A DNA stretch of 64,000 bases from Diprion similis (taxonomy: Eukaryota; Arthropoda; Insecta; Hymenoptera; Diprionidae), in the NCBI RefSeq assembly GCF_021155765.1, contig NC_060110.1, forward strand, positions 19,242,001-19,306,000, written 5' to 3'. Positions 21,619 through 35,400 of this stretch are shown here, one piece after another (the stretch's first letter is position 1; each line of letters opens with the position of its first letter). Below the pieces are notes generated by a model, which was not told where the DNA came from, made no database searches, and worked only from the letters and a program-made list of their open reading frames with translations. Made by a program: the position numbers and the translations under genes.

Positions 21619-23004
21619 TTATTATGAAATGAGTTTGGTGAAGTTGTCACTACTTGTTTTATGTCGGCAACTTGTAATAGCACGATTAAAACTTAGCTGA
21701 CGAATATATAGATAATTATAAATTTTTTCAATCAATAATCCGAGGGAAAGGGAAGGATCTAGAAAAAAATATACGTTAAATAACTGCATTGTATTTAATA
21801 GTGTTTATAGCAATATATTATAATATCGATAGATGTACACCACCGTTAAGCTCTTTCTTTATAAAAATACGTAACAAAGCTCAATGTGCAATAAGCAAAA
21901 AACATGTAAATTATCAAGCGTAACTATTTGGCTTTAGGCCCGGTAAGTATTCGTATTCTATTTCGCCAATTAACTTATGGTTAATCTGTGCGTTCAATAA
22001 TTTCTCGTTCGTTTTCGGAACAATTTCTTTCGATTCTTCTTATACTTTCAACATGGTACACATGCTTTGTTCGTACCATCATTCGACAAACTTTCGCATT
22101 CTGATTCAGATACACAAGGCAGTAATATAATAACAATTGATTATACAATCAAATCAATTATATTGTACATATCTAAGTTCCTTCTGTCGAGAAAACCGCA
22201 ACTGGAATAGCACCATCGGACCATGGATATTGTTCTAAGTCTGACTTTGAATGTTCCACTCTCCAAAATCAGACTTATAACTAAATCGCAGTAAAACTAA
22301 AACGATATAGAAAAATAAAGTTAGGCAAGTATCCTTTGTTCCCCTCTAGTATGAATGTTGCGTACAGTAGGAATACATGTATTATAATGTTAAATAAAAG
22401 TACTTTATAATATTATATTATACGAGAGGTTAATCAGGGTATATTGTGGGATTGATTTTTGTTTTATCATATATTTGGATAAGATCACAACTCGGACACG
22501 AACATTTTAATAATAAATAAGACGCATTTCAACAACAAAAAATTATATAAATAACATTGTGATCATATCCAATATTAATATACGTATAATATGTATCGGT
22601 TATCGCAAATTATAGTATATAGGTATTACGTAGTAGCGGTATTAAATTTCATACGGCACGCGTGTTTGATTAAGTAGAATATAAGTATACATTACCATCA
22701 AAGGATGTCAGCCTTTTCTTTTTTATCAATCGCTTTATCTCGGCGTTGTATGTATTTTTTTCGTTTGATGTATGTACATACTTTTTTTTTTTCAAAATCA
22801 TAAATGCAACCGTCGTAATAATTTATATCAATTTCACACGTCAAGATTTGGTAATTACACATACATATATCAAGACTTCTTCCGAGCCATCCGTACACGT
22901 AATATCGTATCATAATATACAAAAGAACGTAAAATAAATTACAATGATTATTCTCTGCCAGCCATTACGAATATTCAACCGCTTGGTCCGCTATATATTT
23001 TCTC
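21619..23004. other. Intergenic between convergent HIRA and nesprin genes
   Basis: Strongly AT-rich DNA with many ATATA runs, polyadenylation-like hexamers on both strands and no coding frame of note. It probably holds the ends of both 3' UTRs. No RNA gene is recognisable. Confidence 0.6.
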
Positions 23005-23010
23005 TTTATT
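23005..23010 (-). terminator. Candidate polyadenylation signal of the nesprin gene
   Basis: AATAAA on the minus strand, 234 bases beyond the KASH-exon stop codon. It is the first clear signal downstream on that strand. A longer 3' UTR is possible. Confidence 0.5.
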
Positions 23011-23243
23011 TACAAAATCTTCTTGTAAAACTAACTATAATCTAATATTACAGCAGTATAAACTGTGCTAGGTGATGAGCGATGCGAACAGAAAGAAAAT
23101 GTATGAATAACGCGCAAAGATGCGTCCACCGAATGATTAAACCCTTGCACATTTCAACACTTTTACTCTAGCACAGATTACATCATGCTATAAACTCTAT
23201 ACTGACTGGCATTTGAGATGAAATATTAATGTCTTTGACACTG

Positions 23244-23463
23244 TTACAGGGGAGGAGGTCCGTTAGTATATTCAAATGTTGGACTCAGGCTTTTCGCCAA
23301 ATTGTTAGAGAGCGTGCAACTGTAATCTTCTTCCGCCGAAGGTACCAAAGTTGCAACGCCAAGCAACAACAGCATTAGCGCCTGGATCGGAAGCGAGGCT
23401 CGTAAAACACGTCCGAAGAACCGATATCCTCGCGCTAATACGGTTCGATCTTCGTTGTCACCA
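23244..23463 (-). CDS. Msp300: Nesprin last exon: KASH domain
   Basis: It encodes a basic juxtamembrane stretch ([13 protein letters not shown]), a single transmembrane helix ([18 protein letters not shown]) and a ~30-residue luminal tail that ends YTNGPPPL before the stop. The tail has DYSC, placing Cys at position -23 from the end, the residue that forms the disulfide with SUN in vertebrate nesprins. The C-terminal PPPL is the form found in nesprin-1; nesprin-2 ends PPPT. The exon starts with the third base of an Asp codon completed from exon 15. Confidence 0.97.
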
Positions 23464-26400
23464 CTGTAACACAGGTAAACGACAATATAATGAATAGGTA
23501 GATTTTTTCACGTCGCTGAAATGATATACTCCAACTATAATAAAAATACAGATACACAGGTGCTCTACGAGTGAAAACTATAAAACGCTATTTTTCAAAT
23601 ACGTTTCAGCAAAATATATTGCTTTGATATAAAATTCTTTTGAAGAAAATGAGTGATATCAATATCACGTATTTGAATACAAACACTTGATGGGCTTAAA
23701 ATGAGTGTTATACTTCTATTTCTTAATGATTGTATACAAGGAAATAGTGAAACATACTCTCCAGCAGCCGTGTCGTGGGGTTGAACAGTTCCTGAGGTAG
23801 CTTCGTCGAGTAACTAAAATTAAACAAAAAAAGAAAACGAAAACTATAGGTACGGTGCACTGTGTGGTTTCTACTTCATACGTACGAGCAGAATTTAGAT
23901 AGGCGAATATACATTCCATATCGTTTTTCTCAATCCCATCAAACTACATTATCATTATTTTTACCTAGATGTGGCTCTACTTTGGTGCAATTACCTGGGT
24001 TACCTTAATCCAATAATACAAAAGAAAACATTATAGTTTTGATTAAGTACGAACGATGTCAGAACTCATTTTTCGCGTTATGCAATTTATTGCGCTTAAA
24101 ATTTTTTTCTCATTACTACAATGATAATCGCACAGAGTAAACTATATTCATGTAATAATTAACTCTCAGCACACAATTGGTGATAAACTGCAATTTGAAA
24201 GTTTTCATGGTTCATTACAACTCAATTTAAATTCATTGTCATTGCTTGGAAAAACGATTGTTCATAATCTGGCAGATTTGTTTCTCGTTAAAAAAAAAAA
24301 AAAAAAATCATCAATGTTGCAAAATTTTACGTTACAGGATTAACACCTTCTTGTGATCGACTAAATACTTACATCTTGAGAAAGGGACGCAAGGGAAGAA
24401 GATGTTGCAGCGAGGCCCACTTCTCGTGGATCTAATCCGAGAGCTGCGCCCAATTTTAAGGCGTATATTCCGGTCAGTCGACGAAGCGACTGTAACCGAA
24501 GACGAAGTTCCGAAAGTCTTCCACGAGCTTCACCCCGTTCTTCCAGCAACTGGTTAGCAGACTCCTGCAGAGACAATACGCGAGGTTCGCATCGCTCGAG
24601 ATCACTGCGTAGCTCCCTGGAACATACAATCGTTATTAAAACAGTGATCCACTGCTATTTCTCCAGTGTGATCTTACCATCGCTGGTTAACTTTGCCTGC
24701 AAATAATTGGGCGAACACTTACCTAAACTTGTTGTACTTTGCCTGGATGATGTTGTTATTTTCCGTTAGGTCGATGGGTTCGCTGGCTCTTATTGAAACC
24801 TCGGTTCTTTCGAGCCACGCAACGAGTTCCTCGATGATACGGTGGAACTGCTGATTGCCCATGAGAGCTGTTTGCAGTGCGGATTGCCACGAGCCTGCTG
24901 CTTGGCAAACTCTGTCCCAACGCATATTCGCCGTTGCCAATCTATCCCGCAGTTCGTTTGCACGTTCTATGTCTTCCGTGTGATCAGCGAGATGAGTTCC
25001 CACTATATTCAGACTGACAACTATGCTCTTGTGACTGTCAAGATCGAGTAGGAATTCACGGTGGTCTTGTATCACGTCTTCGAGTTGTTCTATATCACTC
25101 GGCGGCGAATGTTGCTCGCTTTGTGTACCCTCTGCCAGCTGTAGCCACTTTTCTAATCTCCATAGATCATTGTCCAGCTGAGCCCAATTTCGCCGGGAGC
25201 AAAGAGGACATGTCAACCTTCCGCCGTCACTGTATTTTGGATAAGAGAGATGTTTAGAACAAGTGTTCGTATTCAGTAGTAGTAATTAATCGTTTGCGCG
25301 TGTACGTATGTTTGCATGGAGATTGTGGTATTGCGTTTGAAACTGTGGATTATCATACATGTCATGCACTGTTAATGTTGTAAGTTGGTAAGTTAAAGGA
25401 CTCACTGTTCGCATGGAAAAGAGTAATCGTCTGAGAGAGGAGACCTGGACATGAAGAATAAATTTGAGTTAGTATGGCGGTGGCGTTGAAAATATTATTG
25501 TTGATTAATATTGTTTAAAACCATTGTAAGCTGGAGAAAATGTGTATGATCGAATTCTGCAAGTGTATAATATTAATATTGTATAAGTTGAAGTAATCAT
25601 CATACGTAAAAAATAATACCCAGACTTTATAATGTGATCATAGTTAGGCTGAAATAAAAGCGTTATTTTTCGTTGTTAATGCGCAAAATAGATTCCATGA
25701 TGGACGATTTGAAAATTTCAAAAGCAAATTTGATTCCGTAGGATAAAGTACCTGATTTCTCTTATTTGTTGTTCTCTAGCTCGTGCTCGAATCAAGAGTT
25801 CCTCATATCGAGCTGTCAGCACTGCGACTTCAGAACTCCTCGCAGCTTCGTCACTCAGCTTTTCGTCTCCGACCAGCAAACCGTGTAAATGTCTGACCAA
25901 TTCCACGGAGGATTGACAGCTTCCAATCAATTTAGCCTGGGTGAATAAGTACAAACGAATATAATGGTGGAATCCAAAAGCAAAGTGAATAGCACTTGAG
26001 TTTCATCACATTCTGTGACGAGTTTCCATCACTTCAACAATAATGATTCAGCATTGATACTCACCATGATTTTCGCAGCGGCAGGAAGACCCGGTCCCGC
26101 AACAGGATCCGGTGCAACGGCAACCTCTAGAGCATCAAGCGCGGCTCGACACTCTCTGATCGCGCCCTCCAATTCCATGAGATAAGCGTCGCACGATGTC
26201 ATCCTGATGATTCTTGGCAAGGTGTCAACCTGCACGGCCGAATCTTGTTCAAATTTAAGTGTTTCCACCTGTATGGCTTCGTCGACTTCAATTTTCTCTT
26301 GCGACTCAACTTGAGTGCGGAGATCAGCCACACGTGATTTAATGTCCTTCCACAAGAGTTGATATTCGTCAACAAGTTCCTGAATAGTACCGACATCATC

Positions 26401-29400
26401 GGCGTGACTCTCCTCCATCATTTCCAGCGCTAATTTATCAGCTCGTTCTAGGGTCGCGCCCAACGTCACCAATTCTTTTTCTATCTCTGTAAGTTGCTGC
26501 AGTCTTTTTCTCGGCGAGGCTTTTTGCTCTGGGGTAGCCAAGTGCTGAAGTTGCGTCAAGCGAACGTCGATTTGCGTCAGCCCGACGACAGCTGTCCCGT
26601 GGATGGTGATGAATTCGCGATAATTCTTCTGCTCTCTTTGCAGCGCAGTCAGCACGGCATCGATTCTGGGTCGAAGCGCGTTCCACCTGTCGATTACTCC
26701 ACGAACATCAGCAGTCAACGATCTCAAATTGTCAGGCTCCAAGCCACCCTTAGCGAGGCGACTGTAGTTCTGTTCGAGTATCTGAAGAGCGGGACTGTGA
26801 GCTTCGACGTCTTTTAACATCTTTTTGGCCTTCTGCACAGTCTTCGCAGTCTCCTCTTTCGACAGGTCATCGACGTTGCTCTCGAGCTTCTGCAACTCCG
26901 ATTCGGTTTTTACGAGCCACTGCTCGTGTTCTGTTTTCAGCTTCTCCAACTGCTGGAGCAGCTTCCACGCATTCATGATCTTCCGTTTGCGCTCTGTGGA
27001 ACCAACGCAAGCCGCTTTCCACCGTCGTTCCAAACCGTCCATCCCAGACTTGATGGCATCCGTGTTAAAGGACGCCTTCCAAGAGTCACAATCGCTTAGT
27101 AGTATTTCACACAGGTTCAGAACCTCTCCGATGTTACCGCTTTCGGCTTCGATCATCTTCTGCAGGACGTCGTGATCTTGGAGCTTCTTGTCGACGGCAT
27201 TCTGATTCCTAGCTTCAAGGATGAACGGCTCATTCAACTGCACTTCGATTCCTCCGAGCCACTGTCTTATCTCGGCTATTCGTCTTTCCAAGTTATTCGT
27301 CGTGTGGACCAGATCTTCTATCTTGCTTGTCCGAGCCTTACTGGCATTCAACAACTTCAACCATCTTTCGTTAAGCTCGTTCAACGATTTCTCCAGTTTC
27401 ACTCTCTCAGTGCTGTCCTCTGCGACCTCGATCAGCTCTTTACCAGTATTCTGAAGCCAATCTAATTCCCTCTGCTTAAGAGCCATTTCGGCTTGAAGTT
27501 CGGACTCTACCCTCTTCAGAGCCTCTTCAGGTTCATCCAGAGCCATAGAGTCACAGTTCTGTATTCTATCCTCGGCATCCACTGTCCAAGTGATCAATCG
27601 AGATCGTCTAGTTTCCCAGCGGTTATAAAGGCCGCATCGTTCTCCCAGTCTGTGAGCAAGAAGAGCCAACTGATGTTCGAGGTCCCCGTGCTGCTGCCAC
27701 AGAAGAGAACCGTGCTGGTTCAGGGACTTCATGTCGGAAGGACTCAAGCACTCCTTCAACTGTTCAGCAGTTACACCAAGTGCTTCAAGATCGGAGGTGG
27801 TAGCAGCCAGTTTGGCTTTGACATCCTGTAGCGAGTCCAGCTGTTGACGAGTTCGCGTCAAACTGGTGGGTCCAAGGAGGAAGGCGTTGTTCAGCGATTG
27901 GCTGACCTCTTGGAAGGCGGACGTGATTTTGGCGGTTTGTTTCTCATGCTGTTCACTGAGCTCCTGTATCCGGACGACGAAGTCTTTCCAAGTTTCAAGT
28001 CCAGCCCGAATGTTTGCTATGCGTTGGGTATTGGCGGCGTGTTCCATGCGCACCGAAGCTGCAAGAGCCTCGTCGCAGTTGATCAGCAGAGATTCTTGCT
28101 GCCCGGAAAGAGACTCGGCCTGCATTTCGCCGGCGGGTAACTTCTCCAAGAGAGAATGTATTCTCGCGAGGACCTTGTCCAGTCTTCGCAGATGGATGAA
28201 CCGGAGCTGGAGCCTGCTCCTCTCCCTTTCAGTTTCCTTGAGCCAGGCCAAAAGCCTGTTCTGGTCATGTCTGTACTTTTCCCAAGCCGCGAGACGGTCA
28301 CGCACCGCAGCATGTCGTTCCATGATCTTTGCGAGAGTCTCATTGTGGAGATTCGTCAAGGCGTTGAACTGCTCGGCGACGGAGAGTTCACGACCCTCTT
28401 CGGAATTCACGGTCAGCAAAAGGTTCTGCTGATCGGTCAGCAGGTTCTTATGGACCTCGCACAGGTGTCTGTGCTCTGAGAGTCCGCTGTAATCCCCGGG
28501 GACTCCCATTGACAGGAAGGCTTGTACATGAGCCAAGTACTCTTGCCAGAGACGCAAAGCAGCCGCGCCGTCCTGCGAACGGACCAATCGAGCCGACAGC
28601 CGATGGTACTGCTGGAAAGTCTCTCGGAAAACCCTCTGCCATAGCTGGAGTACTTCGACGACGGAGGTTTCTTGGGGTGCAGCCTCCAGGGCTCGGTCTT
28701 TTATCGATTGCAACTGAGGTTCCGTTCGCGTTAACGCCAGTAGATGATTTCTGAGTAATTTTAGTTGTTCCTTTGAATCTCCATGACCTACGGCCGCGAG
28801 ACTCTGGAAACGAGATAAAATTGTGTTGTATGATTATTTTAACAACCGACTTCTTCGTACGTGGTAGCAAAGTTAAAGTGAAACACTGTTTGGAAAATAT
28901 GTTTACACAAAGCGGGAGGAAAAAAATTCATCTTAAATTGTTGGAGATATAGCATGCTGCTAATCGCTGTTTGATCTTGAATCGGGTGATTGCAACAGCG
29001 CTCTGCAATGGAAATTCTATCGGGGAATTTGCGCCGCCTTCTAAACTCTAATGTTATGTACGCAAAGTTATAGGAACCACAGCCACTCAGCTGTTGCGGA
29101 TTCCGTGACCAATGTAATTGCCACTCAGTGAGCCTACTGACCTTGACATAACAAATTGTTTCGAAACTACAATTAAAATATAAGCGTGTGCCGGGGGGTA
29201 TGATTGAGTTGTGCCAAGCACCAGAATCGCGCCAAATGCCCGCGCTAACATGAACGGGAAAGGCGCCGTGACTAATAACTCGCAATATCGTAAATCCACG
29301 CCACGTATACATGCTTTTTCAATCTAAACCTCGAAATCACCAATTAAGTTAAAAAGCCGCGTCTCGTCCGTTTCTGAGATAGCGATTATTCATTTCTTTT

Positions 29401-32400
29401 TTCTTATTTTCCAACCAAAGTTGCGCTGTAGATACTCTCTTTATTGGCAAGTCCACTTTTCGTTTGAACTTGTTTTTGTTTACATGAAAAAAAAATGCCG
29501 TCCCCAAACGCTCCACTTGACTTCACAATATCCTAAGAGCCATACGTAAAGTTGACTCTGTCAAGAGCGGCACTTGTGCTGGTGACATCGTGTCTGGATA
29601 TAGTCACGACAGCATCCGAGGATACCATAAACAAGATTTCTGACTACTTTCGAAGACTACTTTGAGAAGAAAATAACGGGAAGAGAACGATCTATAAGCA
29701 TATATCTACTTAACGTACACTGAGAGAAAAAATTCATTGAATCAACTAAATACTTGGTCACGGGCGGCGAATTAAATATTTATTTGACTCCCATTAAATC
29801 AAGATCTATCGGTCTAACAAAATGCTTAGTTGATTCAACCAAATTTTGTTAGACCAACAAGAGTATATTGTGTTCGCCGCAATTTAGTTGAATCAAACGA
29901 ATATCACTTGACTCAAATAATCCTTTCTCTCCGTGTACAAACTCGCTTCTTCCGGCACTGCAAAACAATGCAAATTGTACAAATCACGCACTTCCGTTCC
30001 AGTTTATAGACAGATAGGCTGGTGATATAATTTAAAGTTTACATCGTTGAAAATGGCGTACACACCTGCTGCACCGAGTCGAGGAAGATCTTCGTATGGT
30101 TAAGATCACCGATCGCCAACTCCTGGGTCAGCGCTCTAGCATCAGCTGTGTCGGCTAGGGTCGACAGAGCTTCCCTTACATCCTCAAGACGGCGACCCAA
30201 CGCCTCGACCTCCGTGTCCAGGGGGCCGCCTGCGTCAAGGCCAACGTCCGAGGCGATCTGTGCCACAAGTCCACGAAGTTCGGCCAATCTCTCCTTGTGC
30301 TCGGCCAGTGTTTCCTCGCAAACCTGAATTTTAGTGGGAAAAGAAAGCCGTCAAAAAATTGAGCGAGGAGAATGAAAATAACAATTTTTTTTTCGAAATT
30401 GATCGCAACATTTTAATGACATTAATTCAGTGACATAATCGACGATCTCCAGATATTTATATAGTTAAATTTTTAAGGGAATGATAAAGCAATTAAGATT
30501 GGATTAAATTTGTTTACAGTTAATTCCCTCGATTCAAACACCTGTTTATAAAAACTTCATAAATTCATTTTTTTTAATTCTGGGCAGATTTTATGGTTGA
30601 AGTTATGTGCTGGTTAAGGCTGGTTTTTCCTGATCAACTTCTTGCAAATCGAGTAATCAGTTTTAATCTTGAACAAAAATAACATTCAAAGTTGTAAGTT
30701 AGTGTTATATGCCAAATCCTGTTTTAGCAGCTCTGGCAGTTATATCATGTCTTCTCTAATTTTGTGATGAACTGTCACAAAAGACGAGTTTTAAAAAATC
30801 TGTCTGGACTCGATGCTTCGGCTTACATGACAGTTATTCAAAAAATATTTAAAGAACTATACGGTGAAGAAATTTTCAATCAACACCAAGTGCAATTTAC
30901 CGAAATCCAATTGAAATACACAGTGGTAATAAAATTCATTCAAATATATCCAAAGAACATCTTAATCTTGTTTATAAATGCGTAATAATTATCGTTCCTC
31001 AAGGTCCAATTACGATTCGAAGAATTATCCTTACGTATTAATGTTACTTGTTGTCCGAAAGTATGTAACAAAACGGATATATTCTTACAGACTCTGTTCT
31101 TTTTTTAGCCAGCTGTATTATCGGTGCAGCTCTAAAATCGTTCGAGAAATTCTTTTTTCTCCGAACGTTAAGGATTCTCGTTTCAAAAGCTACACAATAT
31201 TCTAATATCGATACTGACGCAACCGAAAGTTTCCGAGGTCAACAGCTTCTATAACCGTCAAGCATTATTTCTGTATTATACAAATTCAACGGCAGCACAA
31301 AATTATCCCTGTAATTTATTTATTGATATTATTTCCTGAGAAAAAAAAATAAAATTTATTCAAACTTTCACTAAATCGTCCGTAGGAATTTCCTTTTCGT
31401 ATATAATACGCGGGAACTATGGCAGCTGCCGGTATTCTATATATTTGCTGGTATTTGCCCCGGAACAAACCAACTCTTGTGCGCGAGCGTGTGTTTATTG
31501 TGACTTTGAGGATATTTATAGATATCACCACGAGGTTTCAGTCTCCTCCGTCGCTCTCCACCAGGCTACAGGAGTGTTATAATTTTGAACCGAATTTCAA
31601 CCGCAGTTGGTAGCTTATACACATATAGAATTTCATCGACAATCCAAGGATCTTTCCCATGTCATTACTATCCGAATTCCGATAAGCTTTGGATAAATTT
31701 TATATCCTTAAAACCGATACCATTCAGCGATACACATAATGCGTTTCATCTCCGAAACGATTGCTTGAAAAAAAAATTTTCGAGTTATATTCATGCATAT
31801 ATGTCACCAGATGTTTAAGCAGCCCGTATAAACCAGCAACTGCGAACAGATGGCGAATTACGCTCAACAGAATTCTGATGATTTGGAAGCATTTGACGTA
31901 ATCGCCGAGTTACCAAGTGTGTTATTCGTGTTCGCGTAATCAGACTATATTTAATTAAACAACGGTCGAGTATACAGTCAATTCTTGATACTCAAGTAAT
32001 TAATAGATCGAGTAATTAATTGGTACTTTAGTCAATCGCAGTCTTATAGGTACCGTCTATGAAGCTAATTAATTTAATTGAAATGCTCGCTGCAACAAAT
32101 AACTCCTCAATTTTTATGTTATATCCAACTGCAGGTATACAAATTCTTTACAAAAAAGGTTTGGGGTCTTCGTAATCGTAAATAACCGGTGCTATGTATG
32201 CTTCTGTGATAAAAACTGGGAAAGAAAATTTTCAGAATATTAAATCTTTTTTCACACCCAATTTCTTGACCATGTCTGTACAATTTAAAAAAAAAAAAAA
32301 AAAAAAAAAGAAAGCGACGGCATAACGAACCGAAAATAAATGTTAGGTCATTGACATTTTTAGTTCCCGTCTATATGTTCTATTCCAAACCAACTGAATT

Positions 32401-35400
32401 ACATTGAAGTACGTGGGCTATTATCGGTGGTCGGTCTATCGTCCGAATACCACACTTTTTACAAACCATCTTGTACAAAACAAACTTTCAAATAATTCAA
32501 TTTTTATTATATGTATAGGTAGTAGGCAGAATTTTGCAGATATGTGCAAGTTAAGGAATTTAGTTAATTGTATTTACCTAAGATGTGACATGCGAGATAA
32601 GTTTAGTGCTGATCTAGTTAGAGAAAGTAATTAACAGTCCGAGATGACAAAAATAACGATAAACCATGCTTTTATGAAACATGTGTCTTCATCTTTCTTT
32701 TTTGTTCTAATGTCTGAAGTGATCTTACAGTAATTGGGTCAGGTTTTGCGATCAATTGAAGCTACAGACTTACTGCGATTAAAACAATTGAACTCCAATG
32801 ACCTACAAGTAGAGAACATTACAGAAAAGAGAAGAAATATCGAGAGATAAACGCCTGCTGTTTCTTAACGCTATTATACCTTTAGTTCTTCCGGAGTGCA
32901 CATAGTTCGCTCATTTGTACCGCAGTGGTATAATAATCTTCACGTGCCCTCGACTGCACTTTGACGTTTCACTAATTGACATCACATGGCCCTAAGCCAC
33001 CAGAACGAAAACGAGAGAACGAGAAAGATAGAGATAGCGAAACACGTGTGTACAGATACTCGGAAGGAACGTCATATCTGCGCAAGCAACGTACCGAGAA
33101 AGTGGGCGTAAAAGTCATATAAGAGAGAGACCCGGCTGATTATATCAATTTAAAAACCCCGGACCCGGGTGTATTAATTTTAGCCGAGTTTTATTAGCGT
33201 GGGCAACAACAACCGAGATGAAATCACTATAGCGTTATAACGAAACACTGTGTTGTATAGATACAAAAAATTAACACTTGAGAACCAGCCCAGACGAACT
33301 CCTCGTCGTCGAGTATCGGCTCACATCCAGGGAAAGTCCTGCAATTTTTGCAAGTATTTCCAAAATCCGAAAACGCCGGTTGGCAGGCACGGATACACAC
33401 GAATGAAGATTGAACGCAGATGTGTATCGGTGAAGCAGGCGTCGCGACGCCCTGGTCCAGACTGGCGTCTGGGAGGATCGATGCGCCGACTCCCTCGCAC
33501 AATACTTCCCCTGTCGACTGTCGACGACCCCTCCGACCGACTCGCCGAGCACCCTTCCAAAAATCTTCGACCATTTTTCCCCACCCTACAGAGGTTTCCA
33601 TTCAAAAACAGGGGAGCCGCCGGGCGATCTGACTGGGGATGACAATGGCTACGCTTTTTCGAATAACCGGCCAGAACTCTGCACGTGTCTGACGCACTTT
33701 TCGAGATGATGATCACGCGTGCGTCATCCGACGACCCCCCAAGCCACGCGGGATAATCAGTCATTGAAGGGGTCCGAAGGACCGGGAGGGTGGAGATCGC
33801 CCGAGGAAAGATGATGGTCCATTTCAATTTTATAATCAATATATTTGAAGACTAGACTCCGATTCAAATTCAACAATAAATTATTAGAATTTTTGTTTCC
33901 AGTAAGTGATAAAAATACCCACAATTATACGCTGGGTGGTTGAATATTAATACTTTTTTGGTAACTTTATTGTATTACGAGATGGTCGTGTATGAACATA
34001 GTTTTTATTTAATTACTACAGTCGTAAGCTAACAGCGATTCTCTTAGAAATGTAGAAGGAAATAAAGAAGAAAATTATAAACTATAAACTAAAATGACTT
34101 ATTTTGTTTCGGAAAATTGTTTCTCACTAATTTAAACAAATAGATTTTTCTTTTCTCTTTAAAGTCAATTCAGTATTGCTATAATATAGCAAACTGCGTA
34201 CATTTTTTCAAACTATTGATCAAAAATGAAATGAACCATTTTCTAAAATTTCAATTTTAACTCGTGACGCAGTGGCGTTCGATTTGTCAATGCCTGACGA
34301 AATCACGTGTGTTCTGCAACAGCGACAACTGTTCATTTTCCGACCATATGTTAGACTCTTGGGGCGCCGTGGGTTAGGGACAAAAACTGGCCATGAAGGC
34401 GAGCCGAAGACCGGATGTACCAAGTCTTTCCATACAAATAAAGCACCGCGAGACCATTCATTTACGAGTTTTCTTGCGCGCGATATTTGTTTTGTATTTC
34501 TGTATTCGGTTCGTCGCAAGAACATTCAATTAATATCTTCTCAAACTGATCATTTTTCACGATGACTTAAATATCCCCAAAGCAAGAAACCTATTGCGAG
34601 ATATTGGGAATAGAAGTAAACGACTGATTAGTTAAACCCGATTTATTATGATTAAAATCTCTTCGTTTCATCTTTAATGAGGTCCCAGAAACACTGACTG
34701 ATCTCTAGAGGCCACGTTGTTAAGATAATCTCTTCTGAAGAGGCTGCAAACTGCAGATAAGAACTTGCGTTCAACGTGCTGACGGTAGCGTTCAACTACG
34801 AATGAATTAAATTATAGGTAATACGGGTTGCTGGGATGTCTGTATCTTGAAATCAGCGTGTGTCACGAGTAAGTATAAGCTACTCAAGCACGGCATGTTC
34901 TATTACCAACGCCTTGGGCTTGTACTACCATCCGGATTAAATACGCCAAACAATTAGTGAGCGCAACAGGAACTTGAACGGTTTCAATTTATTGCACTGC
35001 TATACTTAGAGCTTTGCGAATATTTCGACGAGAATTATCGTAGTATCAGATTAGTTGTGGAAATTGTTTACGAAAGGATTCACTGATTCCCGCAATTTTA
35101 TAAAATCAAGTTTTGCCTGAAGTAGGTATGTATATGTATAGAGCACGACGTAAAATGAAAAGAGTCGAGGCATCGTCTGACCTTCCCTAAATCGCAAGAT
35201 TTATGCCTACGACAACCTTTGAGTCATGGCTCGATTAGGACTGAGAACCGTTCACCGATGCTCTCAACCTTATTCATCAGTGCCAACTGGCAAGACGTGA
35301 TTAAGGTGAAAACAAACAATCCTTATTTACATACATTTCGGCATCGGACCACCGCTGTGTGTGTATCTAATCCTACCGCTGAATAGGGCAGTATTATAAG

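Noticed and set aside
23716..23919. 67-codon minus-strand frame overlapping nesprin exon 15
   Set aside because: It runs in a different frame from the splice-supported exon and has no resemblance to the nesprin C-terminus.
27866..28432. Plus-strand frame of 188 codons over nesprin exon 10
   Set aside because: Antisense shadow of the spectrin-repeat exon. Ser/Leu/Phe-rich with no family resemblance.
33227..33839. Minus-strand frames of 124 and 172 codons in the GC-rich intron island, considered as an alternative nesprin first exon
   Set aside because: No donor keeps phase with exon 9 (which needs phase 0), and the sequence is not nesprin-like.
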